Notes: generated by a model not told the origin, from the sequence alone. DNA of 64,000 nucleotides from Phorcus lineatus (GCA_921293015.1 OV121093.1:29398622-29462621); one strand, 5' to 3'; positions 1-11,290 are shown, counted from the stretch's first letter. Program-made: numbers and translations.

Positions 1-115
1 ATCAACCATGTTTCGAGGAATAACACTTTTCGAAAATTGACTCTAGCGGGATTCGAACTTATTTTATCAGGGGTCTTTCTTTCCACAACGGTCTAAAAGC
101 AGCCTCGCATTTCTG
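1..115 (-). repeat. possible tRNA-derived SINE fragment
   Basis: On the minus strand the segment reads agttcgaatcccgctag (about 44-60), close to the pol III B-box consensus GGTTCGANTCC of tRNA genes and tRNA-derived SINEs. No convincing cloverleaf or A box accompanies it, so it is more likely a decayed SINE head than a functional tRNA. It runs to the window edge, and the motif is short enough to be chance. Confidence 0.2.
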
Positions 116-670
116 ATAACTAGAATGTAGTCAATGTTCTAGTAAGGTATATTTCATTCTTTAATAACCTTTCAAATGTACATTTCAGTTGGGAAGTTGA
201 TGAGCAAATATTGAAAATGTATTGTGAATTAACGATAAACAATGTACATATCTGTCGTATTAAGTTACATTAATTTGAAATCAATCATAAAAACAACAAA
301 CAACATTTTATTGAAATTGAACGGTACAATATCGAGGCTCACAGCACTATTTCACAAATAAAGGGTCTGAAAACTGAAATGTCTTTTTTAATTAAGAGCA
401 CTAATTTCCATTTCATGTGGGAGGGGAGTGCAAAGTTTTGATATTAGGCATTTATATATTGAAACAAATGCTCCTCGTGAAAAGATTTTCCTCTCTGTGT
501 CTGATATTACTATTTCTTTGAATCGAACCTAATAATACTCTTGGCTACTACCTAACAGCACGTGCATATCGTGCATAGCGATGATCTTGTGACGTTTTCG
601 TCAACATAGTTCTTTCTGCACGCATACCTCGTGCAATACATTTCGAAGTAAGCATAGTATAGAAATGTAC
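116..670. other. no gene seen
   Basis: AT-rich sequence with stops in all frames apart from short chance ORFs. A CACGTG hexamer lies near 560. Nothing else recognised. Confidence 0.5.
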
Positions 671-671
671 A

Positions 672-795
672 TATCGAGTTGACACTTTGCACTGACTAAC
701 CCACCGCTTTGTCGGCAGAACTCGGCACGTGATGCTCGCTTTTCTTGTGCTACCTTGAAGCCCACTTTCCTGTTCAAGGAGTTGTTTTGGTACAA
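672..795 (+). repeat. dispersed CACGTG-rich repeat, family R1 copy
   Basis: The stretch beginning gacactttgcactgacta continues with a CACGTG-bearing segment and closely parallels 11184-11285. It also resembles cores near 25480, 36720, 62020 and 63775. The shared core is a gcactg..gaccc box, a cgacagcg-type box and a gcttttcacgtgct box. It has no coding potential. The type of mobile element is unknown. Confidence 0.5.
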
Positions 796-1342
796 ACGCG
801 GAGCTATCGTTGCCTGAGTAACTATTGAGTAAGGACACCACGCAAGGCTATATATAAAAATTATACCTCTATATCATAGCGGCTGATTTGTTACAAACGC
901 AGTTTAAGAGCTTTGACTAGATACGGTATGATTTTCTAATGATAATTATTAATCACAGTTGATGAAGAAAACATTAGTCGGTTTCTGTAGATTGTGTATG
1001 ACCTTTGCCTCCATTCAAATATAGCAAATCATTTATCATACAATTGCATTAACATGTGTTTGTCTCTTGTTGTGTATACATTTACGTGAGGTTAAGTTAC
1101 AGCTAGGTTTTGTACACAGTAGGCAACCTTCGGCATTTATCAACGTCAGATACTTAAAGGTCATTTTGACATTGGCGCCCTACCAGCAGTGTCTACCTAC
1201 TTTTACAGTAGATTACTTAGAACAGTTATATGTGGACTCAACTTCGCATCCCTATCAACATTGTCATTTTATAGGACGTCTATTAATATGCGTTATCAAT
1301 CTGACCAAATTGACCCACACTCGATGTAATTAGGCCAAACGA

Positions 1343-1848
1343 CCAAGATTCGGACACCACCCGAAGTCGCCCGGATTTCGGACACTGTTTACTAGGAGCT
1401 GACGCAGCAATACGTGCGACTCCAGCGATCTGTTTGTTTTAAAATGTATCTTACCAGTGTGCTTTTAATTAATTTATTTTGATAAACATTAAAGTTTTGT
1501 TAATATTTCTAATTGAAGTAAATGTTGACTCTTACATTGTAGGTTAGGAAATGTAGGAAGCGCACAACATCATAAACTGTATTCATACACAAAGAATAAA
1601 AACCACATAGTCCATTTTCTGAATATAAGTACATATAAAATGAATACATATGTAAATACTGAGATTTCCATAGTAATTAAAAATGACCTTGGGTCAGACA
1701 GTTTTGATCATGGTTTGAAAACTTCTTTTCGAGGACTCATAATTTCTTAATTAAACCGACTCATTTTGATGAATATTTCAAACTAGGGATGCATTCGAGA
1801 AGAAGAGGTGCAACTGTTGAAGTTAGGGCGGAAGTGTCCGAACCTTGG
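1343..1848. mobile_element. candidate MITE-like element with 15-bp TIRs
   Basis: The left end ccaagattcggacac (1343-1357) is matched in inverted orientation at the right end by gtgtccgaaccttgg (1834-1848), with 14 of 15 positions complementary. The 506-bp interior has no transposase. This fits a non-autonomous DNA transposon. However, no target-site duplication is evident at the flanks and homology stops after 15 bp, so a chance inverted repeat is not excluded. Confidence 0.35.
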
Positions 1849-2940
1849 GTTATATGATATATGCAAATAAAACCGTTATTTTCGGATTATATCAAAGTAA
1901 TTATGGCTACCAAGAAAGAAATCAAATAAAGTATTAGATTGTTAATTCTTTGGTTTGATGATAATTACTTTCATCAGAGATTCATAAATTATAAAGTCTT
2001 TCAAAGAACGTTAATCATTACACTGTCCGAATCTCACTCAGTTTGCTCGATATGTTTAAGCTATATACTGCTATTTGCATATTTTCTCTAACATAGAAAC
2101 CCAAGTTTTGCATACTAATATTGAAAACGTAGAGATGGTGTTCAGGGTTTTATCTTTGAGAACATTCAGTTTGAAAACAAATACACATTCCATTTTGGCC
2201 AGAGGGACATTCACAGTCGTGTTTCGTTCTTCGCAGACATAAATTTTGAGTTTGCCATTTGCAATTTAGAAGGTGACTATAAAAAAAACATATTAAAGGC
2301 AACATTCTTAGAGATAACTTTATATCAAATAAAATATTGATATATGCAAATTCGATATTATGATAATTAACCAAGTGTTGTAGTTGCAGATAAACAAACA
2401 CCTGTGTTGATAATTCATCCTGCTGCTTGGAAGTAGTTCTTGTGAAATCATATATTGATGTAGTAATGTTTATGAAATATGTTTTAAAATAATTTCCATT
2501 TAATTCCAAAACATTTCAAAATAAGTAACATACACAGTTATCTGTAACAAACTTTGATATATTGGACAAAATAGAATGCCTTACATGTAACTTCAAATTT
2601 AATCGATAATTTATTTCCATAATAAAGCCAATAATGGTTGATTCAATAATCCTAATGTTTGTAATGATGTTTGAAATATATGAATAAATGCCATGTGCAC
2701 ATAAAGATAGTTATCTGAGAGTCGTAGTTCACCTTTTCCGTAAAATAGGATGTTATAGGTAAAAACGACCCGTTTCAAAGGCTAGCACTTTCAGAATGAT
2801 CCTTTCATTCTATGCGTTCATGATTTGTACGTTATCATATATTCACGTCGACGTAAATATAAGATAATGTACAAATGTAACGTGGGTGTGTGAATGAAAT
2901 GCTTGTATCAATGGAATTATGTTTTTTTAACTTTGCTTTC
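1849..2940. other. no confirmed gene; small cysteine-rich ORF noted
   Basis: AT-rich intergenic or intronic DNA. The minus-strand ORF 2150-2509 ends with a cysteine-rich stretch containing CECPSGQNGMCICF, which superficially resembles an EGF-like C-x-C pattern. It is preceded by low-complexity sequence with no clear splice signals. I treat it as unproven. Confidence 0.35.
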
Positions 2941-2943
2941 AGA

Positions 2944-3090
2944 GTGTGGTTACAGAGCCCACACCAGCGCATATGATTGCATGATATAGATCGAAGCATG
3001 TACAGTTCTGCAGCTGAATGTTTATGTGTTATATTTTCACTTCACCTGGCGTGAGTTAAGTCATACACACATCTTGTAGTTGGCAAACAT
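2944..3090 (+). repeat. dispersed repeat, family R2 copy
   Basis: Shares a body (cagcgcatatgattgcatga-like) and a 3' part (acacacatcttgtagttggc) with 10340-10545 and 55975-56205. Inverted partial copies lie upstream of both secreted-protein genes, at about 12590-12700 and 57730-57840. It is noncoding, moderately diverged, and of unknown class. Confidence 0.5.
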
Positions 3091-3163
3091 CAGATTGAGA
3101 TTCAGATTGAGATTCAGATTGAGATTCAGATTGAGATTCAGATTGAGATTCAGATTGAGATTC
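3091..3163. repeat. 12-bp tandem repeat, probable LINE tail
   Basis: Six near-perfect copies of cagattgagatt. Read on the minus strand this is an (AATCTC/AATCTG)-type tail preceded by ataaatgaatctc, the kind of 3' terminus carried by some molluscan LINEs. The reverse transcriptase fragment at 3526-3858 on the same strand lies upstream of it. Confidence 0.75.
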
Positions 3164-3880
3164 ATTTATTCACTTATGTTTCTTGCGGTACAATTAAGCC
3201 TCATAATCCAAATGTGTTTAGGCAAGAAGACATAATTCTCAAAACTTGGTTTTTCTTTCAAAAGTTTGTAATATTGTCTATCCGTCTGTTATAAATGAGT
3301 CAACTTGTAGCAAAGCCAAGAGGTATAACATTTATTTGGATTTGAAAAGACATAAGACATAACACAAATATCTAAGATAGATTTAACAGGTCATAGCTAT
3401 GTTTTATATTCAATCTCATGGTTATGATTAAAGGATATTAATGGATACAAAACTTGGAAGAACTTGACTTTTTCGTTACTGTTCGCTAGTTCTGTGCCAA
3501 TAAGAGGTCATTCGTTTTGCTATTGTTATAGATAAAGGGGCTCTGCATAGAGAATACACGATGTTATTGATGATTGTGAACAGGAAACTAGCTTTGAAAT
3601 TTTCAAATGAACCTTTTTTTTTATCATAGATACCTCGCATGCGTATAAAAAGATTGGTACAACGATTGCATCAAATGTAGCTGAAAGGCAGTCTAGTGGC
3701 GTATTAATATTTCGGGCTTTCTGAGGAAGACAGAACATTGCCTTTGAGGCTCTATATGCGATAGGTTTCATAACAACTAACATTCGTCTATTTCGATGAA
3801 ATTTTATACCAAGGTAACTTAACTCGTCAACTATATCTAAATTAAAATCATCCGTCACTTTGTAAAATCTACGAAATCAC
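3164..3880 (-). mobile_element. 5'-truncated LINE fragment (C-terminal reverse transcriptase region)
   Basis: The minus-strand ORF 3526-3858 (110 aa) contains DELSYLGIKFHRN and, about 50 residues on, FDAIVVPIFLYACEV. This is the YLG / IVVPILLYGCEVW signature just after the catalytic palm of non-LTR reverse transcriptases. The palm motifs themselves are absent, and the frame then runs into unrelated sequence, so the copy is truncated and dead. The 12-bp repeat at 3091-3163 is its probable 3' tail. The LINE clade is not assigned. Confidence 0.75.
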
Positions 3881-4200
3881 AGAATAATTTCATTTTTACT
3901 GATTTCAATATTTGATTTAATAATTGTAGCATGTGAATTGGTTTAATGGTACCGTTTAACCACACATCGGGAATATATATAATATAAGATTGAAATACTC
4001 CACTAAGAAAGGGAGTAATATATGATATGAATCAATCAGATAATCATTATCAAACACGTCTCTCCTGATGCTTTACAACATTTAATATGTTTTTCTTACA
4101 TCACGATTTCTTCTTCGGTAACATCAGAATTGAGTAAATCCGTATTCAAGTTCTGATCTCGTTTAACATCATAATTGATGTCCGGTTGTGTTGTCCAGGA
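3881..4200. other. no gene seen
   Basis: AT-rich sequence with no long ORF or recognised repeat. Confidence 0.5.
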
Positions 4201-4202
4201 TT

Positions 4203-4520
4203 TCGGTCATTTAGTTTCTTGGTTAGCACGTTCGGCTTCGGATCATGAGGTCCGTGGTTAGAATCCCGCCAGCTCGGCAACTTTGTCTGCAGTAGAGAAC
4301 TGTTTTACACGCAGTCAGGTTTGGATGCAATGCTACACTTAATTTCAGCGCAGTAACACCAATGGTTCGCTAGTTCCAGCCGATGCTCGCAGGTGTCACC
4401 GCAATGCAAAGCCACAATGATGTAGCGGGCTTTCTCCCTGCAATAATACTAGCAGGCGCGATATAAGTGAAATAATGTCGACAGAGGCGTTAAACACCAA
4501 CTCACTTCACCCATTTAGTT
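4203..4520 (+). mobile_element. tRNA-derived SINE (family S2)
   Basis: The head carries a degenerate A-box region (4211-4227) and B box ggttagaatcc (4256-4266), one base off the pol III consensus. The body, from the gtctgcagtagagaactgtt segment onward, matches a minus-strand copy at 24480-24687 and a weaker copy at 18945-19225. It ends in a gcgttaaacaccaactcact-like tail. It is a retroposed, non-autonomous element with no protein. Confidence 0.75.
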
Positions 4521-4539
4521 TCTTTATAAAAAACACCAC

Positions 4540-4855
4540 TTTACTCAATACCTTATTCTGGGGTGGTTTGCGTGCTTCAGAGACCCCGAGAGCTGAGCCA
4601 GTCGGAGCGTATAATGCTCCTGGAACAGTCCCTAGCTGGACAGTTCGACGGGTAAAGGCCAGACCAAATTTGAGTCGTTCTTAAACCTATTGTTTGTCTC
4701 TCACAATGCTTTTCTTTCCGTCTTTCCCCTCATCCTGTCGACTCCTTTCCCCCTGATCTGTCCATTCTCTTTTGGATGCTTGTCGTCCACGTTTTTTGTA
4801 GCTAAAATATTGTTCAAAACACATTAAACCCCAACTCACAACTCACAACAATATT
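4540..4855 (+). mobile_element. LINE 3'-end fragment
   Basis: A short frame (4475-4684) ends in ARPNLSRS and is followed by a pyrimidine-rich 3' UTR (tctctcacaatgcttttctt ... gtagctaaaatattgttcaa) and an ttaaaccccaactcacaact terminus. The order of C-terminal ORF2 tail, CT-rich UTR and ACTC-type tail is typical of molluscan LINE 3' ends. No reverse transcriptase core is present. Confidence 0.5.
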
Positions 4856-5042
4856 TATGAAATCAATTAAACTCTTATATATTTCCCAGAATTCTATAAG
4901 CGAGTGTTTTCCATATCCTCTAGATAATGACTTTATATGTTTTCTTATGTATTTATTCATACACATTTTATGTTCACTTGAGATTTGCCTTAGGTGGGAT
5001 CTATTTTCAGAGGATTTGCTTTTTAAAATTTTCTTTTAGTTT

Positions 5043-5345
5043 TATGGAGCATGGTGATGTAGTGGTCAGGGTGATAGCCTCTCACGCAAAAGGCCCTGGT
5101 TCGAATCCAGGTGGAAACACCAGACATTTGTAACCTGGGCTTTACACTGTGTTGTGTCCTTGGGAAAGGCACTTCATCCACATTGCACTCAGTACACCCA
5201 ACTCTACAATTGGGTACCTGAATACGGGATGTATGGACCTATTTTGGTTGCGCGAAGTGCTTAGTAGCAGCATCATAAGTACAATTACCTCAGGGTACAT
5301 GGAAAAAGCGCGATACAAATGCACATTTATTATTAGTAGTAGTAT
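5043..5345 (+). mobile_element. tRNA-derived SINE with (ATT)n tail (family S1)
   Basis: A pol III A box, tgatgtagtgg (5055-5065), is followed by a perfect B box, ggttcgaatcc (5098-5108). The body contains tgtgtccttgggaaaggcac, a central motif common in SINEs of marine animals. The 3' end aaaaagcgcgatacaaatgc runs into an att/agt-rich tail. That tail resembles the end of the LINE at 41.9-44.0 kb (cggcgctatataaatag plus attatt), suggesting a shared retrotransposition tail. The last 56 bases are also copied in the 1137-bp tandem duplication. Confidence 0.85.
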
Positions 5346-6426
5346 GGAATATTTTCTCATACATTTACTGCAAGACCAGGCTTTACTACATTTTCTTTTT
5401 ACTGATCGGGTCTGTGGAGATGAAATCTGTTTAACCCCGAAGGTTTCACGTGCCGCTTTGACTGACATGTGCGCGATATAGTCAGCCAGGCTATTTACAA
5501 CGACGGGTCGACGTGACCTGTCCGCGCTAACAGTTCTTGCTCAGTCAGTGTGATGACAGAGGATAAGTTTATCTTCTAACAAAAGAGTTTGCTTTTTCTC
5601 AACATCATATGGTATAGTCGCTTTGATATTACTGTCTGGAACGGTGTCATTTATGTAAACGATGGGTTTAGGAACGGGACGTTCTTTGTTGATATGTAAA
5701 CTGAAATGGACTCGGCAGTGTACGTCTGAGAAGAGAGGAGAAAATTCAAGGATATCAAAATCAAATACAAGTATAATAAACAGATGCAAGTAAGTAGTCT
5801 ACCACCGATTTATCTTTACATATATGTTCATATCGTTACGCATTCTACCATTAATTATAAAAAGATTTAATTTTTTACACATTTTGATTAATTTATGTAC
5901 AATTATTCTACTTATATCTTGATACTTCCTATTAATGATGTTAATGAATCTCTAGCATGGTTATATTTTCGGGAATACCAATCCTTAATACTTCTATAAT
6001 GTGTTGATTACATTCCCAATATTCACGAGCTACATTCTTTCTTGCATTACAATCACCAACCAGGCACACCAATTCACATTTATAAAGATAATGAAGAGCA
6101 GACTCTTCGATATTAATAAATGCATCATGGGTTAAATATTTGGAACGCTTCGGAGATTGTATATACATGGGAAATGTATACATATTGATCAATGTTGAAA
6201 AGGGATTTAGACAATTTAATCTAAAACAAGTATTCATTTCTCTGAACAGCTGCCAATATCATGTTTTTAAACTTATCCTTTAATGCAAAATAACTTTAGG
6301 TTTCACAACGAACACTTTGCGATGAGTGTGTTTCAAAACAAAAACATTCAAGATTTAAAATAATGGATATAAATGTCTTTACAATTGTATTCGTACAATA
6401 ATTTCATATTCACGTTACTAGCAAAC
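5290..6426. repeat. 1137-bp tandem duplication, copy 1
   Basis: The unit starts at tcagggtacatgg in the SINE 3' end and ends at gttactagcaaac. It is followed immediately by a second copy at 6427-7563. Three separate ORFs recur at an offset of exactly 1137 bp with identical translations, and I found no base difference on inspection. The only junction homology is one or two bases (ct). This is either a very recent duplication or an assembly artefact. Confidence 0.9.
5400..6240 (-). mobile_element. LINE ORF2 fragment: endonuclease domain, copy 1
   Basis: Minus-strand frames in order show the end of a LINE apurinic-like endonuclease (EEP fold). The ORF 5941-6237 has YIQSPKRSKYLTHDAF and CLVGDCNAR, equivalent to the family's Y-IPP..S.Y and GDFNAR motifs. 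The ORF 5541-5789 then has LFSDVHCRVHFSL, the terminal SDH-type motif. The frame at about 5400-5500 (SVKAARETFGVKQ) resembles the linker before the reverse transcriptase. Frameshifts separate the pieces. GDFNA is altered to GDCNA, and no reverse transcriptase follows because the unit runs into the SINE tail. It is inactive. Confidence 0.7.
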
Positions 6427-7563
6427 TCAGGGTACATGGAAAAAGCGCGATACAAATGCACATTTATTATTAGTAGTAGTATGGAATATTTTCTCATACA
6501 TTTACTGCAAGACCAGGCTTTACTACATTTTCTTTTTACTGATCGGGTCTGTGGAGATGAAATCTGTTTAACCCCGAAGGTTTCACGTGCCGCTTTGACT
6601 GACATGTGCGCGATATAGTCAGCCAGGCTATTTACAACGACGGGTCGACGTGACCTGTCCGCGCTAACAGTTCTTGCTCAGTCAGTGTGATGACAGAGGA
6701 TAAGTTTATCTTCTAACAAAAGAGTTTGCTTTTTCTCAACATCATATGGTATAGTCGCTTTGATATTACTGTCTGGAACGGTGTCATTTATGTAAACGAT
6801 GGGTTTAGGAACGGGACGTTCTTTGTTGATATGTAAACTGAAATGGACTCGGCAGTGTACGTCTGAGAAGAGAGGAGAAAATTCAAGGATATCAAAATCA
6901 AATACAAGTATAATAAACAGATGCAAGTAAGTAGTCTACCACCGATTTATCTTTACATATATGTTCATATCGTTACGCATTCTACCATTAATTATAAAAA
7001 GATTTAATTTTTTACACATTTTGATTAATTTATGTACAATTATTCTACTTATATCTTGATACTTCCTATTAATGATGTTAATGAATCTCTAGCATGGTTA
7101 TATTTTCGGGAATACCAATCCTTAATACTTCTATAATGTGTTGATTACATTCCCAATATTCACGAGCTACATTCTTTCTTGCATTACAATCACCAACCAG
7201 GCACACCAATTCACATTTATAAAGATAATGAAGAGCAGACTCTTCGATATTAATAAATGCATCATGGGTTAAATATTTGGAACGCTTCGGAGATTGTATA
7301 TACATGGGAAATGTATACATATTGATCAATGTTGAAAAGGGATTTAGACAATTTAATCTAAAACAAGTATTCATTTCTCTGAACAGCTGCCAATATCATG
7401 TTTTTAAACTTATCCTTTAATGCAAAATAACTTTAGGTTTCACAACGAACACTTTGCGATGAGTGTGTTTCAAAACAAAAACATTCAAGATTTAAAATAA
7501 TGGATATAAATGTCTTTACAATTGTATTCGTACAATAATTTCATATTCACGTTACTAGCAAAC
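6427..7563. repeat. 1137-bp tandem duplication, copy 2
   Basis: The second copy of the unit at 5290-6426, apparently identical. It lacks the SINE head because the duplication began inside the SINE tail. After it, the sequence diverges at tttacaaacttttagtatcg. Confidence 0.9.
6537..7377 (-). mobile_element. LINE ORF2 fragment: endonuclease domain, copy 2
   Basis: An exact repeat of the fragment at 5400-6240, with the same GDCNAR (ORF 7078-7374) and SDVHC (ORF 6678-6926) motifs and the same frame breaks. The breaks therefore predate the tandem duplication. Confidence 0.7.
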
Positions 7564-7931
7564 TTTACAAACTTTTAGTATCGATTGACTCCAAACGTGA
7601 AAGATCTACTGTGTGTCTATCCAAATACTTGCCAGACATTACATTTGAACTTATTATTTTAAATATTTCGTTTGATAAGAGGTATTCTACCATGACATTT
7701 AGAAATCCTTGTTTTCGATTTGATTTATTTCATCATCGAATCTACGTTCGAACACGATTTTTAGACATCTGAATGACTGCGTTTGAATACATCGTCCCAG
7801 GGCTGGATGCAAAGAAGAAACGTAACAGCACTGCCCGGAGTGTGACGCTCTAACGCTAAACAGGAAATTCAAAACGTGCTTTTGATAGCCTTCTGTAACC
7901 AATTACCAATAAGCATACATACTTCTTCACG

Positions 7932-7964
<33 letters not shown>

Positions 7965-8430
7965 CACAATCATATGACTCGTTTGCATTAATTTGGAAAA
8001 CGTTTGATTTCAAGCCACGATGACTGGATTCGATCAGACTCGGCCAAGATAGTTTTCATTCTAACATAGTGACGTCACAAGACTGGTCACGTGATCAGCT
8101 TTAGGAATTTGGTATCGGCCATTTTGTTGGTGGTGATTCAGTACTTTCTTTTAAGTCAAATTGTCATGTGTTGTACTGACGTTATGAGTGTCAAGAAAAA
8201 CTCAATGCTCTAACGTGTTAACTTGACAATTCTTTGAATTTTAACGTTCCCTACCCTATCTTTTCACTTAATGTTATTTTAGGTGTTCTCATTAAACCTA
8301 TCTAAAATGAAAATCCCCATGATCGTGTCACGCCTGAACTTTCGTGACATCAGAGAAATGTAATTTAAAAGTTTTTTCTCGTCATGGTAGAATGGAGAAT
8401 AACCAATAGTGTTTTAAAATTTGTGTGATT
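7564..8430. other. no gene; TA microsatellite and CRE/E-box pair
   Basis: Contains a (TA)n tract at 7934-7962. At 8070-8095, gtgacgtcac (CRE-like palindrome) is followed by gtcacgtgatc (E-box palindrome). The same two palindromes recur in reverse order at 44763-44787. No ORF is supportable. Confidence 0.5.
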
Positions 8431-8435
8431 CGAAC

Positions 8436-8510
8436 TTAGATTCGAAACCTGTTGATTTTAATTTTGCGTTCGGCTCCGAATGAAATCAACAGATCTCAAA
8501 TCTGCGTTTG
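8436..8510. repeat. imperfect palindrome / hairpin
   Basis: The arms read agatt-N7-tgttgatt on the left and, inverted, aatcaaca-N7-aatct on the right. They close on an inner ttcggctccgaa stem-loop. No gene or terminator context is visible. Confidence 0.5.
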
Positions 8511-10330
8511 AATAAAAAAATTAAAAACACAATAGGTTTAACTCCTAAATGTATAGCTTTAAACGCGACGGGTCCCTGCCTTTGTCGTTGAAATCTGAAG
8601 TTAATTTGCAATTTTTGTCCTCATTGGCGTCATAAAGAGGTTAAAATCTTAGCACAGAAAATGTGGGCCGTGATGTCAAGGGAAGAGTTTAAAATCTTTT
8701 CGAATCGGCCGTGACGTTGTGAAAATTAGACTGATATAAAACTGAAAAAAAAAACGTTTTAATTTATTGCATTTTTTGTCCGATAACTGTTACTCTTGAG
8801 AGTTGGATTGTGCTAAATAAAATTTAAATCTATTATACTTATTCGAACTATATATGCCGCTGATTACGAAATATCACGTATATTCCCTAATTTCAACCCA
8901 TTAAAACTATGCTGATACAAGTTCATATATTCAGTAAACGGTGCACGAGAAAGGGTCTCTGATAATTAACTTTCCGAACGAATACTACCTTTCTGAACCA
9001 AATCTATAGAGTAACCTGACAAATACATAGAAGCGAAAGCTAAGTCGCAAAAACCAAATACAGTAAAAGCTCGCACTTAGAGGGCAGGCTGTTGTTTGAT
9101 AGTGCACTGGTGATATAGTGAGTGCGAGATGCCCGTGCACACGTTGAGGAGTCGTAATTGTGTAGGCAAACTGTGAAGTACAGAGCTAAAATATTCGGTT
9201 GACTTAATATTACCTTCAGTAAAAAATTTAATAAAAGTATTGTAACTAACAAAATGTTGATACTTCCATGTACGCTCGTTTGTTTTATTCATATAATAAA
9301 GTTCCACACTCACTCAAATCACTACATTAAACGCCGTCAGTCAGTAACTGTTACAGTTTTTTCCAAACAAAACAGAGTTACAGTAGGTTATACAAAATAG
9401 TCAGTAATCAATTTTCATGGAAACACTGCAAACTACGTGCATCATTTTGTAACGTTATCTGTTCGTTATGGACACGACTTCTTGGCAGAGAACTGTTGCC
9501 AAGTTAGCGGGCACGGTGACTTTATACTTGTGAGGGATTTGAGCCAAATGGTAAAAAAGGAAAATGTATCGTCTGTCAGCCAATCAAAAACGAGTATCTT
9601 GCTTTGATATAAGTTTATTTTGGAACTGTGTGACATTATTATCGAAATTAAAAATTGAGAGTTTGTGTCAATAGTGGATATCATTGAGACAGTTGCAAAT
9701 CATATTTGAATTGATTATGATATCAATACAGATAGAACTGATATAAATATGCATATTTCTTTTATAGCAAAATCGTGAGCACTTTGAAGACATATAAAAT
9801 ATGAATAGATTATTTGTTAAGATGTTTGTTTGATAATTTCAGTTACTCAATGTCATTCTTCCCCCACATGACTTTAAACTTCACCCGTCTCTACCACTAG
9901 CTATTAAAACCTTGCTTCTAAACTGTCAAAACGTTTACTAGGTGATACTGTTCATACCTTGAAGAAAATCCATTAACATCGATTAAAGAAACAACATCAG
10001 TTTTGCTCAATCAAGTTGGTGTATGTGTTATCGACAGTATGTTCTTTAAAACAAAATTCAACTATGTTTACAAAGCTTGGGCAGACCCAGTTTTTTAATT
10101 AAACAACTTGAAAGATAGTAAATGATAGTGAATGAGGTATTGTTTGGCGCCGATAAGTCGATAGTTCAGTCTTAGACGTTATATGCTATACACCTACACT
10201 TGTGTTAAATTCATGGAATAAACGGGTTTTTTTCACACACATACATAAACATTTATAATTCTTGTTTCTATATCATTTTGTTATAATTCATCAATGATTT
10301 GTACATTTATAATCAAGTCTATATGTTAAT
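8511..10330. other. no gene seen
   Basis: AT-rich noncoding DNA. At 9069-9132 a ctcgcact ... agtgcgag inverted pair encloses gtgcactggtgat; a similar segment recurs at about 56502-56545 (cctcgcactaaggg ... gtgcactggtgattgagtga), so this is a further dispersed repeat. The short ORFs at 9040-9684 have no recognisable features. Confidence 0.5.
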
Positions 10331-10339
10331 GTGCGGAAC

Positions 10340-10545
10340 GTCCGGGTGTATTTTGAACTCACAGCAACGCATGTGATTGCGAGTCAGACCGAATCCTACC
10401 TCAGCAAACAAATTACCTGAGCCCCCACAGGCGGGTATCACGTTCAGTCGTGTACTGCAATGCACAAGTGAGTTTTATATTTCCACTCTCACCTTGACTT
10501 AGTTTACAAAGACAGTCATGTACACACTGCATGTAGTTGGCGAGT
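10340..10545 (+). repeat. dispersed repeat, family R2 copy
   Basis: Alignable by eye with 2944-3090 and 55975-56205. Common segments include gcatgtgattgcga, tatttccactctcaccttga and gtacacactgcatgtagttg. Its 3' half appears inverted upstream of both secreted-protein genes. Confidence 0.6.
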
Positions 10546-11180
10546 ATAGAGGTTATACATTTATGTTAATTTTACTTTGAAATCATCTGCTATGTCTACA
10601 TAGCATATAGCAGAGGTTCGAATCGCGACCTAATACAAAGATAAAAAAATAAATTTCTGGACTTTTACACCCATTATTACATTTTGACATTTTGAAAAAA
10701 GTCGTTTTCAATTTAACCACACTCTCTCAGTATGACATATGTAAATTTGAAAAGTACTTATAATTTGTATCATCAAATATTGCACTGCCTTGATAATTCA
10801 CTTCATCAAATAATCCTACAAACTCTTTATAATCATTATCATCATCTCATTTAATTTTACATTTTAGGTTATATGATTTGTTTTATCAGACTCTGTCTTT
10901 GAGAAACAAGACTATTTTCAGAATAAGAAACTCAATAATAACAAACTGTTGAAGAATGAATATGTTATGTTTTGTAAGTGCTTAGAAAGTAATGGGAAAT
11001 GCGCCAGGTCTGACTTAAGTGTGTTGATTTCATCAAATTCAAAATCTAAATTTTGATTGCATCTTATAAGTCTTGAAATATTTTGATTTGTGTCAGTGTG
11101 ATTGACAGGGCTGGAATGAACATATTTATGTTTTTAAATGTTCCTTGCGCACCACAGTTTGGTGTGAAAACACCAGTCAG
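10546..11180. other. no gene; lone B-box-like motif
   Basis: The sequence ggttcgaatcgcgacc at about 10615 resembles a pol III B box, but no A box or SINE body is evident. The rest is AT-rich with no recognised element. Confidence 0.4.
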
Positions 11181-11183
11181 ATG

Positions 11184-11290
11184 AATTGACACTTTGCACT
11201 GATTGACCCGCCCGCTTCGTCAGCGACTTTGACTCGTGTTGATTTTGCACGTGTTGCATGCTTTTCACGTGTAACTGGAAGCTTTTTTTA
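11184..11290 (+). repeat. dispersed CACGTG-rich repeat, family R1 copy
   Basis: Shares gacactttgcactgattgac and the gcttttcacgtg box with the other family R1 cores. It contains two CACGTG hexamers (about 11249 and 11275). Confidence 0.55.

Noticed and set aside
2150..2509. Cysteine-rich minus ORF that might be a small secreted peptide
   Set aside because: The N-terminal part is not a signal peptide, the cysteines lie in the last 30 residues only, and no splice site or paralogue supports it.
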